A stretch of 64,000 bases of DNA from Pseudeuparius sepicola (lineage: Eukaryota; Arthropoda; Insecta; Coleoptera; Anthribidae): NCBI GenBank assembly GCA_963920635.1, contig OY987299.1, positions 16,853,401 to 16,917,400 on the forward strand. The letters run 5' to 3'. Below are positions 44,260-55,096 of the stretch, piece after piece. The position numbers and the translations under genes were made by a program. Positions within the stretch are counted from its first letter, which is position 1, and every line of letters starts with the position of its first letter. The notes under the pieces are model-generated. The model did no database searches, was not told the origin of the DNA, and saw only the letters and a list, made by a program, of their open reading frames with translations.

Positions 44260-46136
44260 GCTGCGGCCAATTTGAACTTGCAAGACCGTCTGAACTCTAC
44301 ACTGTTAAAAATATGCTTAAATTTACAGTCATTATCATGTAATTTTAAACAATCTTTACTCGATCTATCGTGTATCCTTTAGAATTTCTGCAACATTTAA
44401 GAATATTTACATCATTTCAGTAAATATTCGAATATTTTAGTAATTTGCCAACTTTAAAATAAATATTACATACCAGTAACGTAATATTGCTCGCCGATAT
44501 CGTATTTTTTCATTTTTAGTTTGAAATTTACACATTCTGTGAAATGTACTCGATAGTTTGTGTATTAAAAAACAAAGGACACCGGAATCGGCTACCGCCA
44601 CGGCCGACCTCCAGTTCAGTTCAGTCCGATATTTGTAGGGAAGAGGGTGTTTGTTTTCGGGGCGGTCATCACTTGCGTTAGGTAAGAAGTGAAGTGAGTG
44701 AAGCGTGGTGGACATTTATATAAAAAATAATAATATATACATCAAAATGCGTTGCGCTCATTGTGGGGTTTACTGCGTTTCTTTCGGTAGGTACCACAAC
44801 CCCTTTACCTTTATAGAAATGTATCAAAAATGAAATTTGTTTTAGTTTCATTAGGATAATTCATTAAAATAAAAATTTTGCACTTTAAATGAGACTTTTA
44901 ATGCATATTACCATTACCAATGCTTTACCTTAAAAAGATTTTTTACGAAATTTCAAAGTTGTGTTTAATATTGTTGCAACTTGCAACAAACATGAAGTTA
45001 GGTGATTCCCTATTAGGTTAATTTTACAAATATGCTTGAATTTAAACAAAGTTGTGCCAACGTGATTTGGTTTTGATTAATTTATAAAAGCGTTTAGGAT
45101 AAATATTAAAAAAATATATTTTTTCTAATATTATAATTTGTTCATCCTGTATGCTATTTGACTTTCAAACATTCTAAGTGCATGTAATATGATTATCGAA
45201 CATACACCAAGTTTCGGCAATATTTGAATTTTGGTTTGTAATTAATAACAACATTTACCATATGTTGCACATTGTAAATGACCATGTCTGTATACGTTGC
45301 TATCCACTTTCCTTTCGTCCAATCCTTTTTGTTTACTATTTTCCTTTACATATTTATTTCCTTTTTCTTTTAGGAAAAAGGTATTAGAATATTTTTCTAA
45401 ACAAATAAAATAATAAAAATAATAATATCATTAATAATAAGAGGCCACGTAATTCTGCTGAAATGTAAGTGTAAAATTCAGGTAAGTTGATTTTAATATA
45501 CTATAAATCATAGCAAAATATAAACCAAAAACGTGTAAATTTACCAAATATCAACAGCAAACCTTCTATACTTATGTAAAAATACATAATATCTTACGAG
45601 AACCTACAAAAAACTAGGTAAATTTATATACAACAAGAAAGTAAATTTACGAGCTTATGCAAGTATTATTAATAAAGTTTTGGTATTCCTACAAATTGTA
45701 ATGTAATGTAATTTTCCGATATTTTCGTTAACTTTCATACTAAATTTTACGCAGGCGAGAATAATATATGTATATTTACAAGCTTATATTGGTATCTTCA
45801 GTAAGTTACTACCGTATTTATACATTAAGGTATAAGCAAATTTCACAAGTAATTTTATGGCATGTCTGTAAAATTTAGGTTCGATAGTAATAATACTCGA
45901 AATAAGTATTGTAACAAGTTTACAATGTTTTTTTGTGTAAAATCGCAAAATGGTTTTTAACAGTGTATGCCGAAATGTGGGAGATCCGGCAACACCGCCC
46001 TTTCCCGCCCCGCACATCGCTTTTCAAAGGAGCCGACTCTGAAGGGAAGGCAGACGAAAGCGGCTGGCGACTAGCGATATAGCCGGATGGCCTCTCAGAA
46101 ACCCCCAAGACATTGCAAGTTCAAATTGGCCGCAGC
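44260..46136. mobile_element. TIR element with 24-bp ends and TTTAC-rich subterminal regions
   Basis: GCTGCGGCCAATTTGAACTT plus GCAA at 44260 is exactly inverted at 46113-46136. Both subterminal regions hold many TTTAC or GTAAA motifs (about 44310-44460 and 45520-45900). A GC-rich block at 44580-44720 precedes an ATG frame (MRCAHCGVYCVSFG, 44748) that ends at a GTAGGT donor and may be a first exon. The repeat at 44890-45290 lies inside. No transposase core recognised. Confidence 0.6.
44890..45290. repeat. Dispersed repeat, inverted relative to 1835-2340
   Basis: The reverse complement shares TGTGCAACATATG, ACTTGGTG-ATGTT, CACTTAGAATG-TT, AAGCATATTTGTAAAATTAA and ACTTCATGTTTGTTGCAA with 1840-2300. 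The copy at 1.9 kb has an extra foldback insertion. Confidence 0.6.
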
Positions 46137-46240
46137 CGTACCTACAACATTTTCTAAAACTATAGATAAGTTTCTTGATTATTTCGTTTTTCTGCTCATA
46201 TTAATGATAATTATAAAGTAGCTAATGACCCAGCTGAATT

Positions 46241-46438
46241 ATATGTAAAAAAGTTAATGGGTGAAGGTCAGTTACACTCCTGGGGAAAAACTTTTATTCC
46301 ATAGCCAACGTTTCGATTTATTTAAAATCTTCTTATGAACCCTGAAGAAGATTTTAAATAAATCGAAACGTTGGCTATGGAAAAAAAGTTTTTCCCCAGG
46401 AGTGTAACTGACCTTCACCCATTACCTTTTTTACATAT
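46241..46438. repeat. Palindrome with Penelope-like terminal motif
   Basis: Arms of about 95 bp pair from ATATGTAAAAAAG to TTCTT, with spacer ATGAACCCTG. The right arm, read from the loop, gives CTGAAGA, then GATTT-AAATC pairing, then GAAACGTTGG, resembling the CTGANGA...GAAACG motif found at the ends of Penelope-like elements; the copy at 49713 has the same arrangement. A run of AAT follows the right arm. It may be two inverted terminal fragments. Confidence 0.6.
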
Positions 46439-47049
46439 TAATAATAATAATTGCAATAATATTGTCAGCTAAAAAAGTTTGGCGGATTTGACAAAAATCT
46501 CAAAAATATCTACTAGATAAAATCCCGTTCTCGCATCCTATTGAAACGGCTTTTATATTTTCAAAATGGCACTCTAAGATCCCCCGGACTGCAATAGTAA
46601 ATAGACTACAAACATTCTTCACCGCCCATTCATATATAGCTCGAGGCGCGACATCGGAAGGCACGGGAATCTGATGGCGAGGCACGAAAACGCGCATCTT
46701 TCACGGTCAGCGCGACGAAAGTAACAAGCGATTTTGGGTCGCTTACTTTCAATAATAACGGAGCTGGGCCCCACGCCAGTTATTTCCATTATGGCGGCGA
46801 CATTAAAAAATCCGCGACGGCATGGCGATTATATCTTCTGCGCGGTCGGTGTTCGACGGGCATGCCTTCGACCGCGTCACGTTGCAGGTGAAGAAAAGAA
46901 GGATAGGTACATAATTTGCTGAATGAGGGATCGAGCGGATCCGCGCAAGTGCACGAGAGCTTATGACTGACCTGGACCAACACTATATAATACCACAACC
47001 TTCTCAATCTTTACAAGCCCTGTGCAAATATGTGGCAACGCCGCAGCGG
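46439..47049. other. GC-rich patch, unassigned
   Basis: Bases 46580-46980 are GC-rich for this region (GGCGCGACATCGG, ATGGCGGCGACATT). Short frames on both strands have no domain. A promoter or conserved non-coding block is possible but unproven. Confidence 0.3.
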
Positions 47050-48235
47050 GACGGTTCAACCACGATGCACTTACCCACGGTATGTCACTAACGAATCCGA
47101 AAACAAGGCAACTATGCGCATCTACGTCAGTTGCGAATCACGAATTCTAAATAATGCATGGTGTTTAATGGCGGCTGCGGTTGTGTTTTACGATTTTTTT
47201 TATAGTTTACAGTTTAATGTGTCAAGAAAAAAGTGTAAACAACTGACTGATCGTCAGTCCAGCTCAACAGTGCTTTGAAATAGGCCAAAAATTCCGGGAT
47301 GTGCAGTCAGCGTATGTCCAAATAATGATAGAAACAGTAAGGGAATGGAAATTAAGTATTATAGATTTCCCAAGGACCATAATCTGGTAAGGAAACAGAT
47401 TATTTATGGAACAGAGCATTAAAAATAGGGGACTCAACATAGTTTATATGCCTGCTTTATACAGCAAATAAAATAGAATGTGCAATAAAAAATTAGCCTT
47501 GTTATGGTTAAAGGGAATCATTATTTGATCCCTATTTTACTCACTATTTATTATGTTGTTTTGTTTGTTGTTTAACTATATACTAAGCATTAGTTGTGCA
47601 GGTTGTGCTTGTGTCGAGGCTTGTGTGCATTAATTGGTAAATAAAGCTTTAATTGACATAAACCGACATAAACACTGGAAGGAAAAAGTTATATTTTTGG
47701 TAAGGCTTTGAATTTTATTTATCAATATCTTTGCCTATAACAAGTCATCTGTAAAATACTTTTTTTCGATGGAGAGTTTGGGTCGATAGAAGCCAAAACT
47801 TAGTTCAGGATTACCTTACTTACAATAAATGTATTATTTAGATACCTAAGTATAATATGATATTTTTTTATTGTCTATCAATATACGGTCTTTTAAAAGA
47901 AAAATACTGTTAATTTAACAAAATATACATCAATTTTATTTGCATGCATACGATTAGCTAAAACGCAAAGAAAACAAATTATTTGTAAAATTATAATTTT
48001 ATCAAATTAAATGTGTTTTTTTTATCAACAGAATATTCATTCATTTATCTAGTAATATAATCTACATATTTTTAACAACATTTATTTAAAAGAAAACGGT
48101 TAAAATAAGCAAAAACCCATAAAAAAGTATCTATCACTGTGTAAAGCATATGGAGCAATTTAAATTCTGATTCGCAACTGACATCACAAGATGCGCAATG
48201 ACATACCGTGGGTAAGTGTATCGTGGGTTCAACGG
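47050..48235. mobile_element. Non-autonomous TIR element with THAP exon
   Basis: The left end (GGTTCAACCACGATGCACTT, then ACCCACGGTATGTCA) and the right end (TGACATACCGTGGGTAAGTG, then TATCGTGGGTTCAAC) are inverted copies. Similarity continues inward through GATGCGCAT/ATGCGCATC, GTCAGTTGCGAATC and its inverse; the left arm has about 30 extra bases. The only coding remnant is a THAP first exon (47279-47386). No target duplication was clear. Confidence 0.7.
47279..47386 (+). pseudogene. THAP-domain first exon of the 47-kb element
   Basis: The frame reads PGCAVSVCPNNDRNSKGMEI, then KYYRFPKDHNL, and stops at a GTAAGG donor (47387). C-x4-C followed by YYRFPKD is the N-terminal half of a THAP domain. 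No ATG lies between the upstream stop (47276) and the cysteines, so the start is lost or in an upstream exon. The second half of the domain was not found. Confidence 0.65.
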
Positions 48236-48340
48236 GTCTATGCAGTCTAGAGCAGTCTGCACTTTCTTGGCTTAGTTTATCTTTTCTAATAAATGTTCAA
48301 CCCTCTTTCTAATTGTAATTAGATACTTAGATTAGATTAG

Positions 48341-49121
48341 ATCTCACTATTTCTTACAATGATAATGGAAAAATATTCACAAATTGGTTTAATAAAGATA
48401 TATGGTCTGAAAGATACTTAAACTTTGACTCAAATGTCCCTATCTCGTACAAAAAAGCGTGATTAATAGCCTTACTGACCGTGCAATCATTCTTTCACAT
48501 GAGCAATTTAGACCTGACAATCTTGAAAAAATTCATAATACCCTCAAAAAAAATAATTACCTTGAATCTTTTTTCAAGCCCATTATAAGAAAACGAATTC
48601 ATAAGATCTACAATCAGACAGATACTTCGGGTCCCTCTAGTTCACTAAAAAAATTTATTTCCATGCCTTATGTCAGAGGCGTCTCCGAACCTATTACAAA
48701 AATTTTTAAAGATCACAATGTTCAGATTGCCCACAAAAACCAAAATAATACAAAAAAATTCTTCTCTAACCTCAAACCAAAAATCACCAATGAATTTCAA
48801 ACAAATATCATCTATAAGATTAAATGTTTAAATTGTCCATCTTCTTATATTGGCCAGACTAGACAATACTTAAAGAAAAGAATATACAAACATCAATATG
48901 ATATAAAAAATAAAAATGAAAACGCTACTGCCCTCTGTAAACATGCAGTTGATAACTCCCACAATTTTGATTTTAAGAATGCTGAAATATTATGCAAAGA
49001 AAAAGACTATCTCAAACGAAATATCTTTGAAATGATACACATTAAAAAACAACAAAATACTATAAATTTTAGAACTGACACTGATGGCCTCTCACACATT
49101 TATCATAATTTAATTACATAA
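48341..49121 (+). pseudogene. Penelope-like RT C-terminus and GIY-YIG endonuclease
   Basis: The first part (48341-48455) reads NWFNKDIWSERYLNFDSNVP, a normal Penelope RT end. It is separated by a -1 shift at an A-run (about 48449-48458) from the main frame (48459-49121, 220 residues): INSLTDRAIILSHEQF, FISMPYVRGVSEPI, IIYKIKCLNCPSSYIGQTRQ, then HAVDNSHNFDF and KEKDYLKRNIFEMIHI. SSYIGQT and the Arg-containing helix are the GIY-YIG nuclease core; the final Glu region is present, so the endonuclease domain itself looks intact. The element lacks most of its RT, so it is non-functional. Confidence 0.9.
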
Positions 49122-49712
49122 ATTTCTTCTTGACTATTATAAAATAGTTGATGGGGGGTTTTGCTTGTTTTTGGTATTTTAATATTTGGGTTCTTACATT
49201 TTACATACTAGTTGCCTCTTTTATGTATATATACCTTTTTGCTTACATTGTATAAAAGATTTTTACCATATTCTGAAATTACGTTTCTCCTACTATACTT
49301 ATAAAAAAATACTCAACCAGCCGTTTTTTGTATGAAATGTGGAACTGCCTGCCGCATTTCCAAATATATCTTCGACAAAATAACACAAAAATGTTTAAAG
49401 ATTTTATAAACTTAGATCTGACAAAGATGTAATCTAATTCGTAAAAATCTACATTGCAACTGTTCCAACTGTTTAACAAATGTAAATTGAGGATCTGTAA
49501 GTATCATAACAGGGAAAACTTATATATATATTATATATGTTTTATAATTTTTGTATAGATGCGTTTAACAAATTTTAACAAATTTAAAAAAAAATAAAAA
49601 TTATATGGATCTGTACTTAATATAAGAAAAAAAAATTGTATAAAAGGAAAAAAAAATCTAAATGTTTCGTTTCTCTTTTAGATATTTTAAATTGTTTTTA
49701 ACTTGTAATATT

Positions 49713-49755
49713 GTAACCTGATGATGGCTAACTAAGCTGAAACGTACGTAGTTAC
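49713..49755 (+). ncRNA. Hammerhead-ribozyme-like motif in the Penelope 3' end
   Basis: GTAAC (49713-49717) pairs with GTTAC (49751-49755) as stem I. Between them come CTGATGA (49718-49724), a small hairpin GGCT-AACTA-AGCT as stem II, GAAA (49739-49742), and CG-TA-CG as a short stem III followed by TA. The order matches the minimal hammerhead reported in Penelope-like elements. One extra U between the CTGATGA box and stem II makes the fold imperfect, so activity is uncertain. Confidence 0.45.
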
Positions 49756-49833
49756 GAAGATGTATTGATAAAAAAATATATATATTTGGTAGAAAAACCC
49801 CAGGAAATTCCTTATTAATTTGTAATTAGATAC

Positions 49834-51671
49834 ATTTGTGACCATTGTTTCAATAATTGGGTACCTAAGTAAGTAGGTAGGTTTGTTTAACAGACAATAA
49901 AAGCAGTAACAAGTTACAAAATATACACATAATATAATATAAGTCATAATAAGTACAATTCCTGGTGTGGATAGGTACATTTTCGACAGATAATATGGTA
50001 AATTTGGGCAAATAGAGGGAACTACATTTTGTTGTAAGCCGAATTTTTGTGAGAATTTTTCGCAAAGTGCGCCGTCAATAATAATAATAATAATAATAAT
50101 TCTCACCCTCACAATACTCCAAACTAGGAGTACCCCAGAAGCAACCACATGCTCAAGCAAATGATGATTACCTATCTTCCCGTATGCTTAAATTTTTATA
50201 AAAATACAAACAACAAGCGAACACAGAACTGCATGTTGTGAAGGAGAATAATATCTCTTGTGATTGAAATGGCAGCTAGGGTCAATTTCATACATTCAAT
50301 TAAAATATATTTTGACTTTAAAATTAGGTAAGAAACTTTTGCAACAATATTAAACAATGTTTGGATTGTTATAGAAAGCTCCTTTAATTTTAAAGGGTAC
50401 TTTAGTTTGTCTATACAATTGGCCCGTAATCATTTCATTCTTAAATTTTCGTCCGTTGAAAAGTCCAAAACGAATACCGCCTGCCGTCAAGCAAAGAAAA
50501 CCTAGCTACTTCAAATTATAATTACGATTTGACTTACAGTCAGGTATATAACTAAGTTCTAGCTTCCCTCGACGGTTCTAGGTATCTTGAGGCTTGAAAT
50601 TGTAGAAGCACGATTCTTCACTTTTATAGAAATGTGTTTCACTTTTGCACAAACAAAACAAATTTATAAAAAAAAGACAGTCGCTAGCACTTCGGGCAGT
50701 CTGTTTCCACCCAGGGACACACTGCCTCTTCGTAGACATCTCAGGAAGATACCACTATACCCGCACTATAAAACTAATTCTTTTAAGTTTCTTATTATGT
50801 AAAATCAACTGACAAGGAGTGACAGGCCACGCCATGCAGACCCGCAAACCATGTTGGCTTTCTCAACTTCAGGGCTTCTCCTAGAGTCGGCTGTGACTAT
50901 ACTATTAAAGACCCGAGTATGAAGTCATAATTCCATTGTTGTTTGCAATCTTGAGTGGCGCTAGCTCACGAAAAATTGCGATTTATTATAGGTTAAAGGG
51001 AGTATGCTGTAGATATCTATGACGTTTAGAATGTCCCAGATTTTAAATACCTATCTAGTTTTATTACAATTTACGTTCTTTTTACGGAAACGAATTCTCT
51101 TTGCGGTCAGGATTTCGCAGTTTTGTCATATTAAGTCAGTTTTAATAGGTAGGTTTGTTTGTGATATCATGAAATGACCATGCACATTCTAGATATTATA
51201 ATATTTTGGAAGAGTATTTTGTAATGTATGCAAGAATGCAAATAGAAAAATTTATCAAAAAAGCCCCAAAGCGAGCCAATAATGGTTTGTCATGTGCTTT
51301 CCGGAGACAAAATACATTGTTAGCTATCAGTGCCATTATTTTTTTTCAGGACATGAAGCTATAGCTGTGAGAAGTTTTATAAATACGTCAGTCAATGATA
51401 ATACCTATATAGAAGAAACTGAAAAATCTCATCCGTTGTATGCTTACTTACACTAGCCGCATGCTTGCTTTTTAGCCTCGCGTTTCTTAACTTAACTTGT
51501 CAAATTAAAGGGACATAACAAACAAGCATTTTATTTTATTTTGGATATTTTATAAAAGATTCTGCAACAATAGTGTTTTTAACATTAAACCGCACTGTCG
51601 AATTTTTCGTCATGTGGCGCCAGTGGCGATCGCTTGAACCAGCGCTATGCACAGATCTTTAATATCATAGG
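49834..51671. other. Intergenic sequence with a short LINE-like tail
   Basis: At 50077-50155 an ATT-repeat tail (minus strand) follows a segment also present at 52440-52520 (CTCACCCTCACAATACTCCA and GGAGTACCCC), as expected for 5'-truncated non-LTR retrotransposon ends on the minus strand. The rest is unassigned; no ORF is supported. Confidence 0.4.
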
Positions 51672-52034
51672 GTGGTCAAATAAACTGTCAAATTGGACAT
51701 TTGATAAAACAACTTAAAAACTCCACTTATTTTTTGAAATAACGAAAGAATTTATTAGAAAAAAATAATGTTCCCCTAACAATTCACCACAAAATGCGTT
51801 TGCTTTAAAATATATACCTGAACTGGTACTTAGCTAAAGAAATATAAAAAAATTAAAATAAAAAATAATTTAAAAAAATTGGCAAAAAATTAATGTTGAT
51901 TAAAGTTCACGAAAATTACTGATAAACAATTGCAAGGGAAAATTTTGTTTAATAAGTTTTTCAAATAAGTGGAGTTTGTGAAGTTGCTTTTATTAAATGT
52001 CAAATTTGACAGATTCGGCCAGTCACGTGACCAC
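51672..52034. repeat. Foldback element, 363 bp
   Basis: The left GTGGTCAAATAAACTGTCAA and the right CAGTCACGTGACCAC end pair, and the arms continue through ACTCCACTTATTT against AAATAAGTGGAGT. No ORF and no clear target duplication. Confidence 0.65.
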
Positions 52035-52877
52035 TTTTGCAAATGTCATTTTTCATCCCTATAGAGTACCAACTGCTGACAACTGCAGACTTTCACACTG
52101 CATAAGGAAAAGTCAAGGAGGTGTTATTACGATCGAGATCAAGGCGTCCAAAATTGATAAATATGTTTCTGTTTCGCGATAACGAACGAAATTAGTCTTG
52201 GTAGAATGTATTATTCAAATTATTATAAATAAAATATAGTAGCAAAAAATTCAGCGCTTTGAGTTGGCTCAAAGAAAAATATCCTGTATATTTTACCACG
52301 TTTTTGCTAACTCGATTTTTTCTCCTCCTGTTTGTCTGTTCGTCAAATTTTGCAATTGATTTTAAACTAATTTTTCGATGAGCTAAAAACTTGGAACTTT
52401 AAACATAGCTCCAAAACTGGGCGACAATACAATGTTAACTCGCAATATAATAATAATTCTCACCCTCACAATACTCCAAACTAGGAGTACCCCAAAAGCA
52501 ACTCAATGCTTGTGTGGGAAAGGGGGGCAATTACTATTATTTTGTTTTCGTTGCCATTTGCGACTAGGGCCGACTTTTCCCGATAGAAATAGGATAGCAT
52601 TCGCTCAAATACTACGGAAAACCTTAGAAAACCGTAACCATCCCAGTGAGTGTAGGACAATTAGTAAATCAGACAGATAAAGCTATTAAGAAACAATACC
52701 GTGAGTCGGTGGTGTTTTTCTATAAAGACATGTGCATGCATCTGCCTCGACCTCGATTCGAACCAAGGTAGATCGAGGGCAGAAACACATGCAGTCTTAT
52801 TATTATTTTGTTATTTGTTATTATAAAAAAATATTAATATTAAATTAAAATATTTGACTGGCGGAAATTTATGAACA
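52035..52877. other. Unassigned sequence with LINE-tail and repeat fragments
   Basis: Contains a diverged fragment of the 1-530 repeat (52240-52295) and the second LINE-like tail (52440-52520, minus strand). Around 52745-52800, CTGCCTCGACCTCGATTCGA and AGGTAGATCGAGG form a small hairpin. No gene. Confidence 0.4.
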
Positions 52878-52879
52878 TA

Positions 52880-54819
52880 CAGTGTGACCCATTTGTTTTG
52901 GGGTCAGTCTGTAAAAAGTGTATCAATCGTGCGATTTGGCTGATTTTTTTTTTAAATTGTAGAGCTCGATGAACTGCACATTTTGAACAAAAATTGCCTG
53001 GTTCGCATAAAATCCAAAGCCTACTATGACCGTTTTTATGAGCAAAATTTTAAGAAACCATATTAGCGTTTTTTTTTGAAAAAATCTGTGTGCGCCAATG
53101 GATTGAGCACCCCTCGAAATGGGTATGTACAAAATTTCATCAAAATATTTCAAGTAAAAACGATTTTGTAGAAAAATTAAAAATGCAGCCAAGGTACGTC
53201 TTTATTTTCAAAAATTCAAAGTTGGCCATGGAAAATAATTGAATTGTAATAATACAACCTTATGCTTATAAACACAAAACATAAAAACAATTAAAATTAT
53301 AAAATTTTTGTAACTTCTACCAAGCCTCCATTTTCTACAATGCATTTGTCGTTCCTCTTGCGTACATTCAAAATTACATTTCGTATTTGCTGTGGAGTAA
53401 TTTCCTCACAACTACGGTTTATCCTAGCTTGCAGTTCTTGTAAATTATGGGGTCTTGACTTATAAACATTTTGCTTAAGTGTACCCCAAAGAAAAAAATC
53501 TAAAGGAGTTAAGTCCGGAGATCTCGGTGGCCACTCACAGAAAGGACTATTTCGCCCTATCCAACAGTTTTCAAAATTATTATCTAGCCAGTTTCTGATT
53601 AAACGAGCATTATGAATAGGACTGCCATCTAACTGTAACTTTAAATTTAAACGGTATCTTAATGGTAACTCATCTAAAGCATTTCTAAATTCAATTTCTA
53701 GAAAATTCAAGAAGCCAGCCGCATTCAAATTCCCTTCAAAGAAAAATGGGCCAATTATTCTGTCGCGTAGTATTCCACACCAAACGTTAATTTTTTGTGA
53801 ATATTGTCTCCTTGCATTTATTATAAACTCTGGATTTTCAGCTGACCAGTGACGGCAGTTTTGACTTGATACTACACCATTTGTAGTAAACGTGGCTTCG
53901 TCGGTGAATAAAATTTCATTTAAAAAGTTGCCATTATGGAGATATTCACCTTGCAGCCAATAGCAAAATTCTAATCTTCTCTCCTCATCTCCTGGTTCCA
54001 GGGTGTGCAAAAATTTTGGCTTAAACGGTTTTATTTTGTTTTGTCTCAAACATCTCCTTATACTCTCTCTGGGTATATGAAGGTCTAAACTAGCCGTTCG
54101 AACACTATTTCGAGGATTGTCACTAAAGTATTGCAGAATTTGATTGTTATTTTCAACAAGTCCACGGCGTCCATTTTGCCTAGTTTTTAATAAATTTTTA
54201 GAAATCGATCCAGTTTCATCAAAAATATTGTTTATACGTTGTACAGTACTTCGACTCACTGATCTACCTGGGTGTCTATTGTTAAATTCGGCCGCAGCTT
54301 CTACTGCCGAGCGCTCGTTGTCGCCCACGAGTCGAACAATTTCTATTTTGTCTCTTATGCTTAAATATTCCATAATTATGATAATTAATTGTATTGAGCA
54401 CAAACAATTTCTGAACTCAATTTAGACAGTTTGACACTTAATAAAAGTAAACAATTCAATTATTTTCCATGGCCAACTTTGAATTTTTGAAAATAAAGAC
54501 GTACCTTGGCTGCATTTTTAATTTTTCTACAAAATCGTTATTACTTGAAATATTTTGATGAAATTTTGTACATACCCATTTCGAGGGGTGCTCAATCCAT
54601 TGGCGCACACAGATTTTTTCAAAAAAAAAACGCTAATATGGTTTCTTAAAATTTTGCTCATAAAAACGGTCATAGTAGGCTTTGGATTTTATGCGAACCA
54701 GGCAATTTTTGTTCAAAATGTGCAGTTCATCGAGCTCTACAATTTAAAAAAAAAATCAGCCAAATCGCACGATTGATACACTTTTTACAGACTGACCCCA
54801 AAACAAATGGGTCACACTG
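52880..54819 (-). mobile_element. Mariner-family transposon, apparently intact, with 370-bp TIRs
   Basis: The ends CAGTGTGACCCATTTGTTTT and the inverted copy lie between TA duplications at 52878-52879 and 54820-54821. The inverted repeats, 52880-53247 and 54450-54819, agree almost base for base; the few differences are in homopolymers and single bases. The interior encodes a 358-residue transposase in one open frame. Both structural ends and the gene are complete, making this the only potentially autonomous element in the window. Confidence 0.9.
53297..54373 (-). CDS. Mariner/IS630-type transposase, 358 aa
   Basis: The start is the ATG at 54373-54371; an upstream TTG is in frame but unlikely. 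Residues 1-70 hold the helix-turn-helix region (SIRDKIEIVRLV, RSVSRSTVQRINNIFDETGS) and 80-115 a second one (NPRNSVRTASLDLHIPRES). The catalytic core shows Asp158 in EILFTDEATF, Asp249 in LKLQLDGSPIH and Asp287 in PPRSPDLTPLDFFLWG, with 37 residues between the last two. The C-terminus ends GGLVEVTKIL. It should cut the element out at its TIRs and reinsert it at TA. No stop or frameshift. The length is normal for the family. Confidence 0.9.
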   Translation of the reverse strand: MEYLSIRDKIEIVRLVGDNERSAVEAAAEFNNRHPGRSVSRSTVQRINNIFDETGSISKNLLKTRQNGRRGLVENNNQILQYFSDNPRNSVRTASLDLHIPRESIRRCLRQNKIKPFKPKFLHTLEPGDEERRLEFCYWLQGEYLHNGNFLNEILFTDEATFTTNGVVSSQNCRHWSAENPEFIINARRQYSQKINVWCGILRDRIIGPFFFEGNLNAAGFLNFLEIEFRNALDELPLRYRLNLKLQLDGSPIHNARLIRNWLDNNFENCWIGRNSPFCEWPPRSPDLTPLDFFLWGTLKQNVYKSRPHNLQELQARINRSCEEITPQQIRNVILNVRKRNDKCIVENGGLVEVTKIL

Positions 54820-54944
54820 TATAAGCAAAGGCCATAAGATGGTAATAAATAAAAATAACGTGTAAAAACGCGTCAAGTAGAAAGAATGACAAACAAATAG
54901 ACAAGATAACGAATTATTTAACAGTTTGCAAGAATGCGACAACT

Positions 54945-55096
54945 ACACTCTATTCAAACTAAATGCAAGTGGCGCATAAACATTTACACGATGGAAGCAC
55001 GTGAACAATTCTGAGGGCTAATACGAGGCAGGGCCGCATTAAGGACGATCTCTATATGAATTTTATAATATAAAATATTAAAATAATATGCCCCAG
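54945..55096. repeat. Dispersed repeat, inverted relative to 28115-28275
   Basis: Begins CTACACTCTATTCAAACTAA and contains AAGTGGCGCATAAACATTTA, CGTGAACAATTCTGAGGGCT and AGGGCCGCATTAAGGACGAT, matching the reverse complement of 28115-28275. A short extra match (CACTTGCATTTAGTTTGAA) lies at about 55377. Confidence 0.8.

Larger units (their letters stand above)
48327..49819 (+). mobile_element. 5'-truncated Penelope-like retroelement with 14-bp target duplication
   Basis: The direct repeat TTGTAATTAGATAC lies at 48313-48326 and 49820-49833. Inside are the C-terminal end of the reverse transcriptase, the linker, a GIY-YIG endonuclease, an AT-rich 3' tail and a hammerhead-like motif. A short TTAGA-type repeat at the 5' junction is consistent with imprecise 5' truncation on target-primed insertion. 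Only about 1.5 kb of the usual 3-kb element is present. Confidence 0.9.
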
